From the NCBI GenBank assembly GCA_964629475.1, contig CAZVQW010000021.1, positions 1 through 53,312 of the forward strand: 53,312 nucleotides of DNA. The letters run 5' to 3'. Positions 41,181-50,012 of the stretch are shown here, one piece after another. Source of the DNA: SMWD01 sp964629475. GTDB taxonomy: Bacteria; Pseudomonadota; Gammaproteobacteria; Steroidobacterales; GCA-2729495. The notes beneath the pieces are model-generated. The model searched no databases. It was not told the DNA's origin and was given only the letters and a program-made list of their open reading frames with translations. Within the stretch, counting starts at the first letter, position 1, and each line of letters starts with the position of its first letter. The position numbers and the translations under genes are program-made.

Positions 41181-42395
41181 TTGCCGGTGAGCCGCACAGT
41201 AAGTGAAAATCTGAATTCCCCATTTTCCGATCAGCTCAAGCGTGGCTTCGCCGGGCTACGGTTTTCCGATTTCGCCGAACAAGAGTTTCTTTCTTACTAT
41301 ACGCAGGCAAGAGCGCAGCGTTCGCGCTTACTTCCGATTCTGGCCATGGTCATAACACTGATCAGCATCGGCGTCATGGTAGCCGGGCAGGATCCCCAGC
41401 CGGTGATGTTGGCTTTCAATATTCTCGCCATGCTTCCGGTGCTCGGTGCGACACTGTGGGCATCGATGAATCCTGCCGGCCACCGGTTCTACCAGTTTAT
41501 GCTTGCTGTAAGCGCAGCAGTGATCGGCATGTGGGTTACGTCCGTCGTCATGCGTGCAAGCCTCGACGGTATGCCGTATTACTTTGCTTTGCTTGTCGCG
41601 TGGGTGTTCGTGGTCTGGTTGATCCTCGGGCTGCCATTTCGACACGCCGGTGTCACGGCGTTGGCGATTTCCGCGCTTTATGTGTTCGGCAGTGTTATGT
41701 GGGATGTTCATTTAAATGAGGCTATTTTTTCAATAACGCTGCTTGCTTTTATCAACGGTGTCGGCGCTTTCTCGTGTTACCAGCTTGAGCATGCCGAACG
41801 GCGTTCGTTTCTCGATGCCAAGATATTGAGTCAACTGGCCGAGCGGGATGGTTTGACTGGTTTGTACAACCGGCGCAGTTATGACCGGCATGCCGAGAGA
41901 ATATGGCGCCAGTCCCGGCGTGAGCAGGAGCAGCTGACACTCATGTTGGTCGATATTGATCACTTCAAGGCATTTAATGACCACTACGGGCATCAGGCCG
42001 GTGACGATGCACTGAAGGAAGTTGCTAACGTTGTTGCACTCAGTGGGCAGCGGCCACTCGATTTCACGGCACGCTTTGGTGGTGAGGAATTTGCACTGAT
42101 CCTGTACGGTCCGGTTCACGAATATGGACGCGAATTACCTGAACAATTACGTGAGTCGGTGCGTAACCTGAAAATTCTGCATGCTGAGTCGACAACTGAT
42201 CAATACCTGACGGTTAGCATCGGTGTGGCGCTTATCATGCCCAGTTCATCGCGCAGTTTGGCCGGAGCGATACAGATGGCCGACGAGGCGCTATATCAGG
42301 CCAAGGAAGAGGGCCGTAACCGTGTCATCGTCAAAGAATCAGACAGCCACATCCAGACCGGGCGATTTCGGCAAAAGAAGGTAGCTGCCGGCTGA
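41181..42395 (+). CDS. Diguanylate cyclase with N-terminal membrane sensor
   Basis: 404 residues. Six hydrophobic segments (about 52-70, 75-92, 105-125, 133-150, 158-172, 182-198) precede a GGDEF domain. The active site GGEEF is at 300-304, and an inhibitory I-site RPLD sits five residues before it (291-294), so product feedback is expected. It makes c-di-GMP in response to an unknown signal. The start is TTG 41181 or GTG 41187. A tiny frame MKCNYFLDCR (41158-41190) ends on a TGA overlapping that GTG, which might couple translation. Confidence 0.92.
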   Translation: MPVSRTVSENLNSPFSDQLKRGFAGLRFSDFAEQEFLSYYTQARAQRSRLLPILAMVITLISIGVMVAGQDPQPVMLAFNILAMLPVLGATLWASMNPAGHRFYQFMLAVSAAVIGMWVTSVVMRASLDGMPYYFALLVAWVFVVWLILGLPFRHAGVTALAISALYVFGSVMWDVHLNEAIFSITLLAFINGVGAFSCYQLEHAERRSFLDAKILSQLAERDGLTGLYNRRSYDRHAERIWRQSRREQEQLTLMLVDIDHFKAFNDHYGHQAGDDALKEVANVVALSGQRPLDFTARFGGEEFALILYGPVHEYGRELPEQLRESVRNLKILHAESTTDQYLTVSIGVALIMPSSSRSLAGAIQMADEALYQAKEEGRNRVIVKESDSHIQTGRFRQKKVAAG

Positions 42396-42398
42396 TCG

Positions 42399-42818
42399 TT
42401 ACCAGTGGCCGGAATTCGGCATCGAGAGCCACGGTTCGTCCGGTTCCAGAGGGCTGCCCGCCTGTAGAAGTTCAATTGAAATATTATCGGGCGATCGAAT
42501 GAATGCCATGCGCCCATCGCGGGGTGGGCGGTTTATTGTGACACCGCCCTCCATCAGTCGTTGGCAAGTTGCATAGATGTTATCGACTTCGTAAGCGATG
42601 TGACCGAAATTGCGGCCTTGCTGATATTGCTCCGGATCCCAGTTGTAGGTCAGTTCGATGCAGTTCGACTCATCTCCTCGGGCAGCCAGGAAGATCAGCG
42701 TGAAGCGGCCTTGTTCGTGGTCGCGGCGACGCACTTCTTGCAGGCCGAGTTGGTGGCAATAAAAGTCCAGTGATTTGTCAATGTCGGTAACTCGCACCAT
42801 CGTGTGCAGGTATTTCAT
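42399..42818 (-). CDS. gloA: Glyoxalase I / VOC-fold protein (GloA)
   Basis: 139 residues, one VOC module. Metal ligands fit GloA: His6 in LHTMVRV, Glu in CIELTYN, His in FGHIAYEV and Glu in SIELLQ. It isomerises the methylglyoxal-glutathione adduct. Ends 3 bp from the convergent diguanylate cyclase. Confidence 0.92.
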   Translation of the reverse strand: MKYLHTMVRVTDIDKSLDFYCHQLGLQEVRRRDHEQGRFTLIFLAARGDESNCIELTYNWDPEQYQQGRNFGHIAYEVDNIYATCQRLMEGGVTINRPPRDGRMAFIRSPDNISIELLQAGSPLEPDEPWLSMPNSGHW

Positions 42819-42852
42819 TTGTTTGTTCTCCTGACGCGGGTACTATCTGCGC

Positions 42853-43755
42853 ATGACACCTGAATGGCAAATCGTCTATGTCCCCGGCATGAAGCCAAAA
42901 CCTCCGGTCGAAGCGCACGAAGACATGCTGTGGCGTTGCCTGTTGAATGGTGTCAATCGTACGGATCCTGCTGTCGCACATGATCTTGCGCAACATCGAG
43001 ATGCATTTTGTGTCGCGCCGTGGTCGCGCCTCTTTTATGATGAAGAGACCGCAGTAGAGCCGGATCTGCCCGGCATCGAACGGTTACTGGCACTCACTGA
43101 ACCGGAAGATCGCGATGTGCGTGAGGCGCGTCACTGGCACAAGCGGATCGGCCAGCTTATCTACCTGCTCAGCGACAAGTTTCCCTTCCTGATCGATTGG
43201 GTTGTCAGTCCGGATCTGGAAGAGGCTCTGCAGGAGACACGCCGCTATTTTCAGGATCAGGATGGTGTGGCGACACGCATTCGTCAGCTTGTTGCCGATC
43301 GGTTCCTGGCGTCGTGGGCACCCGGGTCACGTCTGCTTGTCATGGCTCATAGCCTCGGCTCGGTCATCGCCTTCGATGTGCTCTGGGAGTTGAGTCGCCG
43401 CGCCGGCAGCGATATTTGTATCGATTTGTTTATGACGCTCGGTAGCCCGCTAGGATTGAACTTCATGCGTCATCGGATGCTCAGTGCAGGGGAATCCGGT
43501 GCAAGCCAATACCCGGCAAATATTCGCCGCTGGGCCAATTTATCCGCGGTCGGTGAAATGACGGCGCTCGACCGGACCTTTGCCGATGATTACCGTGAGA
43601 TGTCAGATCTCGGGCTGGTCGAAAGCATCACCGACGAGACCAGGTTGCAGACTTATTTTCGCGGTCCCGATGGTCTGAATGTCCACAAGTGCTACGGGTA
43701 TATGGCCAATCGGCAAACCGGCGCCACCCTGGCAGCCTGGCTCAGGGGCGAGTAA
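42853..43755 (+). CDS. Alpha/beta-hydrolase-like protein
   Basis: 300 residues. It begins WQIVYVPGMKPKPP, a beta-strand and oxyanion-type loop, and has the nucleophile-elbow pattern LLVMAHSLGSVIAFDVLW (A-H-S-L-G), with Ser as likely nucleophile. A later FMTLGSPLGLNF and a conserved His near the C-terminus (NVHKCYGY) could complete a triad. No signal peptide. Substrate unknown; lipase-like fold is inferred. Confidence 0.75.
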   Translation: MTPEWQIVYVPGMKPKPPVEAHEDMLWRCLLNGVNRTDPAVAHDLAQHRDAFCVAPWSRLFYDEETAVEPDLPGIERLLALTEPEDRDVREARHWHKRIGQLIYLLSDKFPFLIDWVVSPDLEEALQETRRYFQDQDGVATRIRQLVADRFLASWAPGSRLLVMAHSLGSVIAFDVLWELSRRAGSDICIDLFMTLGSPLGLNFMRHRMLSAGESGASQYPANIRRWANLSAVGEMTALDRTFADDYREMSDLGLVESITDETRLQTYFRGPDGLNVHKCYGYMANRQTGATLAAWLRGE

Positions 43756-43762
43756 CACGGGA

Positions 43763-45229
43763 TTATAGTGAGCCGGGGTTCGGCGCGATGATCAGATCGA
43801 TACGCCTGTTCCTTGCGCGTCCTTCTTCGGTCTTGTTATTGGCTATAGGCCGTGCATCGCCATAGCCCGAAGCCTTGATGCGGAATGCAGGTATATGCAT
43901 GACATCGGTCATGTAGGTACTGACCGCCTGTGCACGTTCCTCCGACAGCACGAGATTTTTACCGGTATTGCCCTGAGAGTCAGTATGTCCTTCTATGGTC
44001 AGGGTACATTGCGGGAATACCTCGATGGCTGCCTGAGTCTTCGTCAACAGTGCTGCAGCGTCTGGCCCGAGCTCCGCAGAACTGGAAGCAAAATTCAGGC
44101 CGACAAGCCGGACAATCAGGTTGTTGCCGTCGCGTAGCACGATGGCTTCGTCATTCGAGAACATGTTCTCGACCTGCCGAAACTGTTCGCGGACCCTGGC
44201 CTGCTGCTCGAGTCGGCGAATCAGCTGCGAGCGGTCGGCCGAAGCACCACCGAGTGCTGAGTCTAGTTCGCGAATCTCTTCCTCAAGGCCGACAATCAGA
44301 GCGTCGCGATCGCTGAGGTCACTGCGCAGACCGGGTATTTCTTCCAGCAGGGTGATGATCTCGGCGCTCGTTTCTTCCGGGCCGGATAAAAAATTCTGGT
44401 CAATATTTGCCGCTGCCGCGACTTCACCGAGTGATTCTTCCCAATGCAGGATTAATGTCTCGACCGAAGTTTCTTCATTGTCGATACGGCTGGCGAGTGC
44501 CCCAATAAAAAGTGCGTGACCTGCTTCGTAGGCGGCACGGCCGGCCAGTGCCCGTGGTTCATCGAGAGCGTAGCGGTCCTCTATGATCAGATCATTTGCA
44601 CGTGTAGCGAATTGTTCGGCCAGGCTGAGTGTTTGCGGCACGAATCTCTCGAGTTTCTGTTGGCGAACTTCTGCAATAAGTCGCCATGCTTCGGCCAGCA
44701 CGAGGGTTCTGAGCGCATTCAGTTCGGCGGTGCGAAATAGAGTATTCGCTTCATCGTGTTTTTTTTGCGCGGCCTGCGCATTGCCGCGTTCGAGTTTCAG
44801 CACGGCATCGTTGAATATTTTTTCGGCTTCGATCCAGTCGCTTGCGGCGAGCCGGGCAGCCTCGGCCTCCTGCGCAGCATTGCGACTCTCGATGCCATTG
44901 GCCAACATCAAACTGGCCAGTTCGGCGTTGGCCCGGGCTTTGCGAAAGTCTTCACCGGCTGTCGCCAATCGCTTTTGTATCCGATCCGGTTTCTCACCTT
45001 TTGTAAAATCACTCGTGGCCCGGTCCAGATTCCTGACACCGTTCAGATAGGTTTTTGGCGACAACAGGATGGCATCGGCCTGTTCTGCCAGTGAACGCAA
45101 TTCTTCGGTTGGGCCAAAAATAACGTTGTCGGGATACTGCGCCTTGACCTGGGTCTCGTTCTGGGCCAGAGCGGCGGTGGCCAGGAACAATGTGGCCATG
45201 ACGATGGCGGCTTTGCCGGATACCTTCAT
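43763..45229 (-). CDS. OmpA-domain envelope protein with long helical region
   Basis: 488 residues. A signal peptide (ending ALAQ) is followed by about 300 residues of Ala/Glu-rich helix with TPR- or DUF4398-like features (RKARANAELASLMLANGIE, AERGNAQAAQKKHDEANTL-like) and a coiled coil (IVGLEEEIRELDSALG, then RRLEQQARVREQFRQVE). The C-terminal OmpA domain has LTIEGHTDSQGNTGKN, LSEERAQAVSTYM and ARNRRIDLII. It should bind peptidoglycan while the helices reach another partner. Confidence 0.85.
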   Translation of the reverse strand: MKVSGKAAIVMATLFLATAALAQNETQVKAQYPDNVIFGPTEELRSLAEQADAILLSPKTYLNGVRNLDRATSDFTKGEKPDRIQKRLATAGEDFRKARANAELASLMLANGIESRNAAQEAEAARLAASDWIEAEKIFNDAVLKLERGNAQAAQKKHDEANTLFRTAELNALRTLVLAEAWRLIAEVRQQKLERFVPQTLSLAEQFATRANDLIIEDRYALDEPRALAGRAAYEAGHALFIGALASRIDNEETSVETLILHWEESLGEVAAAANIDQNFLSGPEETSAEIITLLEEIPGLRSDLSDRDALIVGLEEEIRELDSALGGASADRSQLIRRLEQQARVREQFRQVENMFSNDEAIVLRDGNNLIVRLVGLNFASSSAELGPDAAALLTKTQAAIEVFPQCTLTIEGHTDSQGNTGKNLVLSEERAQAVSTYMTDVMHIPAFRIKASGYGDARPIANNKTEEGRARNRRIDLIIAPNPGSL

Positions 45230-45412
45230 CGGTTCAGAGTCTGTTGCTTCGTGATTCGGTGCACGTTATAGCACCCGTATGCCGGTACGCAACCGGGCAT
45301 AGCCGAACGGTCATTTCAGCCGTCCTTGAGTCAGGTTTTCGAGCGGAAGCCGCATCGTGGTTTTGTGGTCTTGATCACAGTTTTTTCGGGCTTGCCGCCA
45401 TAATCTTGGCCC

Positions 45413-45610
45413 ATGCGTACGAAGTATTACACAAGGTTCTTGCTTCGATCGGTTGAACAGTGCGACGCGGATGAATACAGCGGCGTTGTCGAAGTCAAGC
45501 ACACGGCTGATCAGGTCCTGGAAGCGGACGAGATCGAAGCCCTGCTGGCGCAGAATTTTGAAATGGATGCAGAGAATATCGAGTTACTGAACTGGTCACG
45601 CCTGCATTGA
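45413..45610 (+). CDS. Small hypothetical protein
   Basis: 65 residues, acidic (EVKHTADQVLEADEIEALLA). ATG at 45413 follows a plausible promoter stretch; a strong terminator follows 77 bp later. No family recognised, but its own terminator supports a real gene. Confidence 0.5.
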   Translation: MRTKYYTRFLLRSVEQCDADEYSGVVEVKHTADQVLEADEIEALLAQNFEMDAENIELLNWSRLH

Positions 45611-45686
45611 TATACCGAATTTAATTTCCGACTGTCGAATACTGTTTGTGCTGTAAGTTGGATATTTAAGGGCTTCCCCCTGTATT

Positions 45687-45714
45687 GCCCGGCCTTAGTG
45701 CCGGGCTTTTTTTT
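45687..45714 (+). terminator. Rho-independent terminator of the small hypothetical gene
   Basis: GCCCGGC (45687-45693) pairs with GCCGGGC (45700-45706) around a 6-nt loop, followed by T8. Confidence 0.9.
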
Positions 45715-45830
45715 GTGCGGCATTTATGGCGCTGCGTGCCATGGCTGGCGTGGGGAAGTGGTGTCAGACACCATATTCCCGGTTTCGGTTAGAATAGCCG
45801 CGCCCGTATTGGGTTGTAGCCAGAGTTTTT

Positions 45831-46832
45831 GTGAGTCATTTCAAAGATATTCCGATCGTGAAGAGTGGCGAAAAATATCGTGCCCCCGGCGGTTTTTCGG
45901 CGATCAAGAACGGTGTTAAGCAGAATCGCGACTCCGCCGATATTACCGGCCGCCGTAAGCCCGAGTGGCTCAGGGCTCGTTTGCCGAGTGGTACCGGTTA
46001 TGCGCAGATCAGGCGTAATGTTCAGACTCACCGGCTCGCGACGGTTTGCCAGGAGTCGATGTGTCCGAATGTCGGTGAGTGCTGGAACAGCGGCACGGCT
46101 ACGATCATGTTGATGGGCGGGGTTTGTACGCGGGCCTGTAAATTCTGTGCGGTCGATACCGGAAATCCGGGTGGTCGGCTTGATTCGGATGAGCCGACGA
46201 ATGCGGCCGAATCGGTGCGCCTGATGGGGTTACGTTACGTCGTTTTGACCTCGGTTGACCGGGACGATATTGCCGACGGTGGTGCAGCACATTATGCGGC
46301 GTGTATCGAGAAGATCCGGGAGATCAACACCGAGACGGCAATCGAGGCGCTGACACCCGATTTCCGCGGCCGGATCGACTCCGTGCAGTCGGTCGTCGAG
46401 TCGCCGCTCGACGTGTTTGCCCATAATATCGAGACTGTCGAGAGCCTGACCGCTGGCGTTCGTGATCCACGCGCAGGTTATCGCCAGTCACTGCGTGTGC
46501 TCGAGATGGCGAAAAGCAGGCGGCCGGGTGTGTTGACAAAAAGTAGTGTGATGCTCGGACTCGGTGAATCCGAAGCTGAAATTCTGCAGGTGATGGATGA
46601 CCTGCGCGGCGTCGGTGTCGATATCCTGACATTCGGACAGTATCTGCGACCGACTGTGAATCATTTGCCGGTTGAACGTTACGTTCATCCGGATGAGTTT
46701 CTGCATTACCGGGAGCTGGGTTTGGAACGTGGTTTTACCGAGGTCGTGTCCGGTCCGCTGGTGCGTTCGAGCTACCGCGCCGAATATGCATTGGCAGGGA
46801 ATAATGTCGGCCTCGAAACGGCGGCCGGTTGA
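45831..46832 (+). CDS. lipA: Lipoyl synthase
   Basis: 333 residues, GTG start. Two iron-sulfur sites: auxiliary cluster Cys73-Cys78-Cys84 (CQESMCPNVGEC) and radical-SAM Cys99-Cys103-Cys106 (CTRACKFC). The end VRSSYRAE gives the conserved RSSY. It inserts sulfur into octanoyl groups on lipoyl proteins. No lipB is adjacent. A palindrome (45759-45773) lies about 60 bp upstream. Confidence 0.97.
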   Translation: MSHFKDIPIVKSGEKYRAPGGFSAIKNGVKQNRDSADITGRRKPEWLRARLPSGTGYAQIRRNVQTHRLATVCQESMCPNVGECWNSGTATIMLMGGVCTRACKFCAVDTGNPGGRLDSDEPTNAAESVRLMGLRYVVLTSVDRDDIADGGAAHYAACIEKIREINTETAIEALTPDFRGRIDSVQSVVESPLDVFAHNIETVESLTAGVRDPRAGYRQSLRVLEMAKSRRPGVLTKSSVMLGLGESEAEILQVMDDLRGVGVDILTFGQYLRPTVNHLPVERYVHPDEFLHYRELGLERGFTEVVSGPLVRSSYRAEYALAGNNVGLETAAG

Positions 46833-46849
46833 CAGGAGTTGATTTAAAT

Positions 46850-47881
46850 ATGGCTGAGTTTTTCATCGAGTATGGGTTGTTCCTGACGAAGGCTATTACG
46901 ATCGTCATTGCTATTGGTGTCGTTATAGTGCTCATCGCCAGCTTGTCACGTCGCGCCCCTGGTGGTGGAGATCTCGTGATCGAAAAGCTGAACGACACGC
47001 TCAAGGAAGCGAGCGATGTAGTACGACGGGCCATGCTGAACAAGGCGGCATGGAAGAAGCACGAAAAGGTGGAAAAGAAGGAACGCAAGCAGGCGGAAAA
47101 ATCGGCAACCGAGAGTGAGGATCATCGCAAGCGTATTTTTGTACTTGATTTTAAGGGCGACATCCGTGCCACTGGCGTGGCGAATTTGCGTGAGGAAATC
47201 TCCGCGGTCGTGTCGACGGCAACCGAAAATGACGAAGTTGTCATGCGTCTCGAGAATCCCGGTGGTGCCGTGCACGAGCATGGTCTCGCGGCCTCCCAAT
47301 TATTGCGTATCAAGGATCATGGCGTACCCCTGACGGTTATCGTCGACAAGGTCGCGGCGAGCGGCGGCTACCTGATGGCCTGTATCGCCGACAGGATTAT
47401 CGCGGCGCGGTTTGCCGTCATCGGCTCGATCGGCGTGATTGCTCAGCTGCCTAATTTCAACCGGGCGCTGGAGTCGCGTGGCATCGATTTCGAGCAGGTT
47501 ACTGCCGGTAAATATAAGCGTACGGTCACCATGTTCGGCAAAAATACCGATGAAGATCGTGCCAAGCTCAAGGAAGAGCTGGAAGACGTTCATGTGCTGT
47601 TCAAGGATCTGGTCGCCGAACAACGGCCGAGCCTCGATATCGAACGCGTCGCGACCGGTGAACACTGGTACGGAACCCACGCGCTGAAACTCGGTCTAAT
47701 CGATGAACTCGGCACGAGTGACGATTACCTGATTGCGGCGGCGCAGGATGCCGATGTATTTACGGTGAAGTTCAAAGGCAAGCAGACGCTGCAGGAACGA
47801 CTTATGACGGCTTTCGATTCGTCGCTGGATCGCGTCGGTCTCTGGGCAGAGGACTGGCTGGGGCGTAATATTCTTCGTTAA
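46850..47881 (+). CDS. sohB: SohB-type inner-membrane S49 peptidase
   Basis: 343 residues from ATG 46850 (AGGAG upstream). An N-terminal TM (FFIEYGLFLTKAITIVIAIG) is followed by a charged linker and the S49 domain: LENPGGAVHEHGLAASQL, the nucleophile Ser in DKVAASGGYLMAC, and the Lys general base in AGKYKRT. Family: signal-peptide peptidase SppA/SohB relatives. Confidence 0.92.
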   Translation: MAEFFIEYGLFLTKAITIVIAIGVVIVLIASLSRRAPGGGDLVIEKLNDTLKEASDVVRRAMLNKAAWKKHEKVEKKERKQAEKSATESEDHRKRIFVLDFKGDIRATGVANLREEISAVVSTATENDEVVMRLENPGGAVHEHGLAASQLLRIKDHGVPLTVIVDKVAASGGYLMACIADRIIAARFAVIGSIGVIAQLPNFNRALESRGIDFEQVTAGKYKRTVTMFGKNTDEDRAKLKEELEDVHVLFKDLVAEQRPSLDIERVATGEHWYGTHALKLGLIDELGTSDDYLIAAAQDADVFTVKFKGKQTLQERLMTAFDSSLDRVGLWAEDWLGRNILR

Positions 47882-47935
47882 TTGTGGCGGGTTAGTTTGG
47901 ATGGGTTAATCGGCTCGGCGATGGAGTGTTTTTTT

Positions 47936-48745
47936 ATGATCGTTCGGACAACACGGATATCGACAATTGGCACTTTTGTGTCATTTTTTCTCGCCTTCGG
48001 TTTTTTAGCCGGCTGCAGTCTGCCGTTGGTCAGCGAGCGGGAGGTCGCCATTCAGGCGGAAGAACAATTTGAACAAATGCGCGCGGAGATGCAGGTTTCG
48101 AATGATATCGAAGTGCGGCGCTACATATTTTGTGTGGCCAACGCGATTGTGGCGACACTCGAGCCGCCTTATTCCGAACTCGACTGGGATATCGAGGTAT
48201 TCGAAGATGACATGATTAATGCCTTCGCGATGCCCGGTGGAAAAATCGGCGTGTTTACCGGAATTTTGAAAGCTGCAAAAAACCAGGATCAACTCGGCGC
48301 AGTGCTTGGTCATGAAGTCGCGCATGTCACCGAACAACATTCGGTCGAGCGTGCAAACCGCACCATGACGACGCAGGGGCTGGCGACAGTTGGTGGCGCG
48401 ATCGCCGGCGCGGCGGTCGGCGGCGGTTCTGCCGGTAGCGATACCGCCGATGCCGTGCAATTGGGCGCACAACTCGGCCTTCTGCTGCCGTATGGTCGTG
48501 GCCAGGAGAGTGAGGCTGATATTGTCGGTCTCGACTATATGGCCGATGCGGGTTTCGATCCTCGCCAAAGTGTACAGCTGTGGAAGAATATGGCTGAGGA
48601 GAACAAAGGCGCGCCACCCGAATTTCTGTCAACTCACCCGTCTTCGGACTCGCGTATCGGGGACCTGATCGGCCAGCTACCGGAGAGTCTCATTCGCTAT
48701 AACAGTGCGAAGGAAGCCGGCAAGCGACCTGACTGCAGGCCTTAG
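47936..48745 (+). CDS. M48-family metallopeptidase lipoprotein (LoiP/YcaL-like)
   Basis: 269 residues from ATG 47936 (GGAG upstream). Lipobox FLAGC. The active site HEVAHVTEQHS (about 140-150), the third zinc ligand in ESEADIVGLDYM, and STHPSSDSRI toward the end fit the M48 family. It should degrade misfolded envelope proteins at the outer membrane. It is 55 bp after sohB, another envelope peptidase. Confidence 0.92.
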   Translation: MIVRTTRISTIGTFVSFFLAFGFLAGCSLPLVSEREVAIQAEEQFEQMRAEMQVSNDIEVRRYIFCVANAIVATLEPPYSELDWDIEVFEDDMINAFAMPGGKIGVFTGILKAAKNQDQLGAVLGHEVAHVTEQHSVERANRTMTTQGLATVGGAIAGAAVGGGSAGSDTADAVQLGAQLGLLLPYGRGQESEADIVGLDYMADAGFDPRQSVQLWKNMAEENKGAPPEFLSTHPSSDSRIGDLIGQLPESLIRYNSAKEAGKRPDCRP

Positions 48746-48766
48746 TTGATTCCTCGGAGTCTCGAC

Positions 48767-49882
48767 ATGCTCAATTTTGTCATCGCCAGGCTGGTCGTTG
48801 CCGGAGGAATTTGCCTGCTGGCATTAACGGCTTGCAGCGACTACGGCGGTTATAGCGTAGATGATGAGTACGATGCGTACGAGACACTGAGTCCGGCCGG
48901 CCGGGAGCAGGCACCGATCGGGGGCAATCGCTTCACCTTCACGAACGGGCAGGATGTCGTTGGTCAGGTACAGGTCGTACAGGCCCGCTACGAAGATACC
49001 TTTGTCGATTTCGCCCGTGCTTATGGCCTCGGGTATGACGATCTTGTCGCTGCGAATCCGGATGTCGATCCCTGGCTGCCTGGTGAGGGGACGCCGATCG
49101 TGCTGCCGACGCGGTTTGTGTTGCCGATCGCGCCACGTCACGGGATCGTGTTGAATATCGCGGCCAAGCGCTTGTTTTATTATCCTGACGTTGCTGAAGG
49201 TGAGCCGCAGGTTGTCGAAACTTTCCCGATTGGCATCGGTCGCACGGGCTGGGCTACGCCCACCGGCGAGACGACCATCGTAGCCAGGGTGCCCGATCCG
49301 GTCTGGTTTCCGCCCCAGTCCGTGCGTGACGAGCATCTGGCCGCCGGTGACCCGTTACCCCGGCGAGTACCTCCCGGCCCGGATAATCCACTCGGCCGGC
49401 ATGCACTGGCCCTCGGTCTTCCCGGTTACCTGATTCATGGCACGAATAAGCCGGCCGGCGTTGGTATGCGCGTCAGTCACGGTTGTGTCCGGCTGTATCC
49501 GGAAGATATTGAACGCATTTTTGATCAGGTTCAAATCGGTACGCCGGTTCGTATTGTCAATCAGCCGTACCTGTTTGGCTGGCACGATAACCAGTTGTAT
49601 CTTCAGGCCCATGTTCCGCTCGAGGAGGATGAACGGGAGTGGCCCGAACGGCTGCTGCCGATGGCGCGGTCGAGTATGGTCGAGTCCGGTGGCAGCAGCC
49701 CTACTGTCGATGAGGTGCGGTTGAGCAGGATTGCCGATGACCAGCGTGGTTACCCGGTTCCCGTCGGCCGTCGCGGCGCCGATACCAGGTTGGTCGTAAA
49801 TAATGCGCGGTACGTCATCAATGTTCTCGCCAATGGTGATCCCGATGTCTCGGAGTCCGATCCCGAAGTGAACATTGACTGA
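48767..49882 (+). CDS. L,D-transpeptidase lipoprotein with LysM-like domain
   Basis: 371 residues from ATG 48767 (CGGAG upstream). Lipobox ALTAC. A LysM-like region (about 65-110: ARYEDTFVDFARAYGLGYDD, ANPDV) precedes the YkuD catalytic domain, with YLIHGTN and the active-site Cys in SHGCVRLYPED. Such enzymes link Lpp or form 3-3 crosslinks in peptidoglycan. Followed by a 130-bp gap to the sheath-like gene. Confidence 0.93.
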   Translation: MLNFVIARLVVAGGICLLALTACSDYGGYSVDDEYDAYETLSPAGREQAPIGGNRFTFTNGQDVVGQVQVVQARYEDTFVDFARAYGLGYDDLVAANPDVDPWLPGEGTPIVLPTRFVLPIAPRHGIVLNIAAKRLFYYPDVAEGEPQVVETFPIGIGRTGWATPTGETTIVARVPDPVWFPPQSVRDEHLAAGDPLPRRVPPGPDNPLGRHALALGLPGYLIHGTNKPAGVGMRVSHGCVRLYPEDIERIFDQVQIGTPVRIVNQPYLFGWHDNQLYLQAHVPLEEDEREWPERLLPMARSSMVESGGSSPTVDEVRLSRIADDQRGYPVPVGRRGADTRLVVNNARYVINVLANGDPDVSESDPEVNID

Positions 49883-50012
49883 GTGAGGTTCTCCTCCGGT
49901 TCATTTTCATACAGGTTTCTGCCTGGAATCAGATCAGCCCGGTATGCCATAGCATTTGGCAGTGTGCTTCGATTACACTAGCCGCGTTGTTGTTAATTTT
50001 GTGGTGCGTTGT

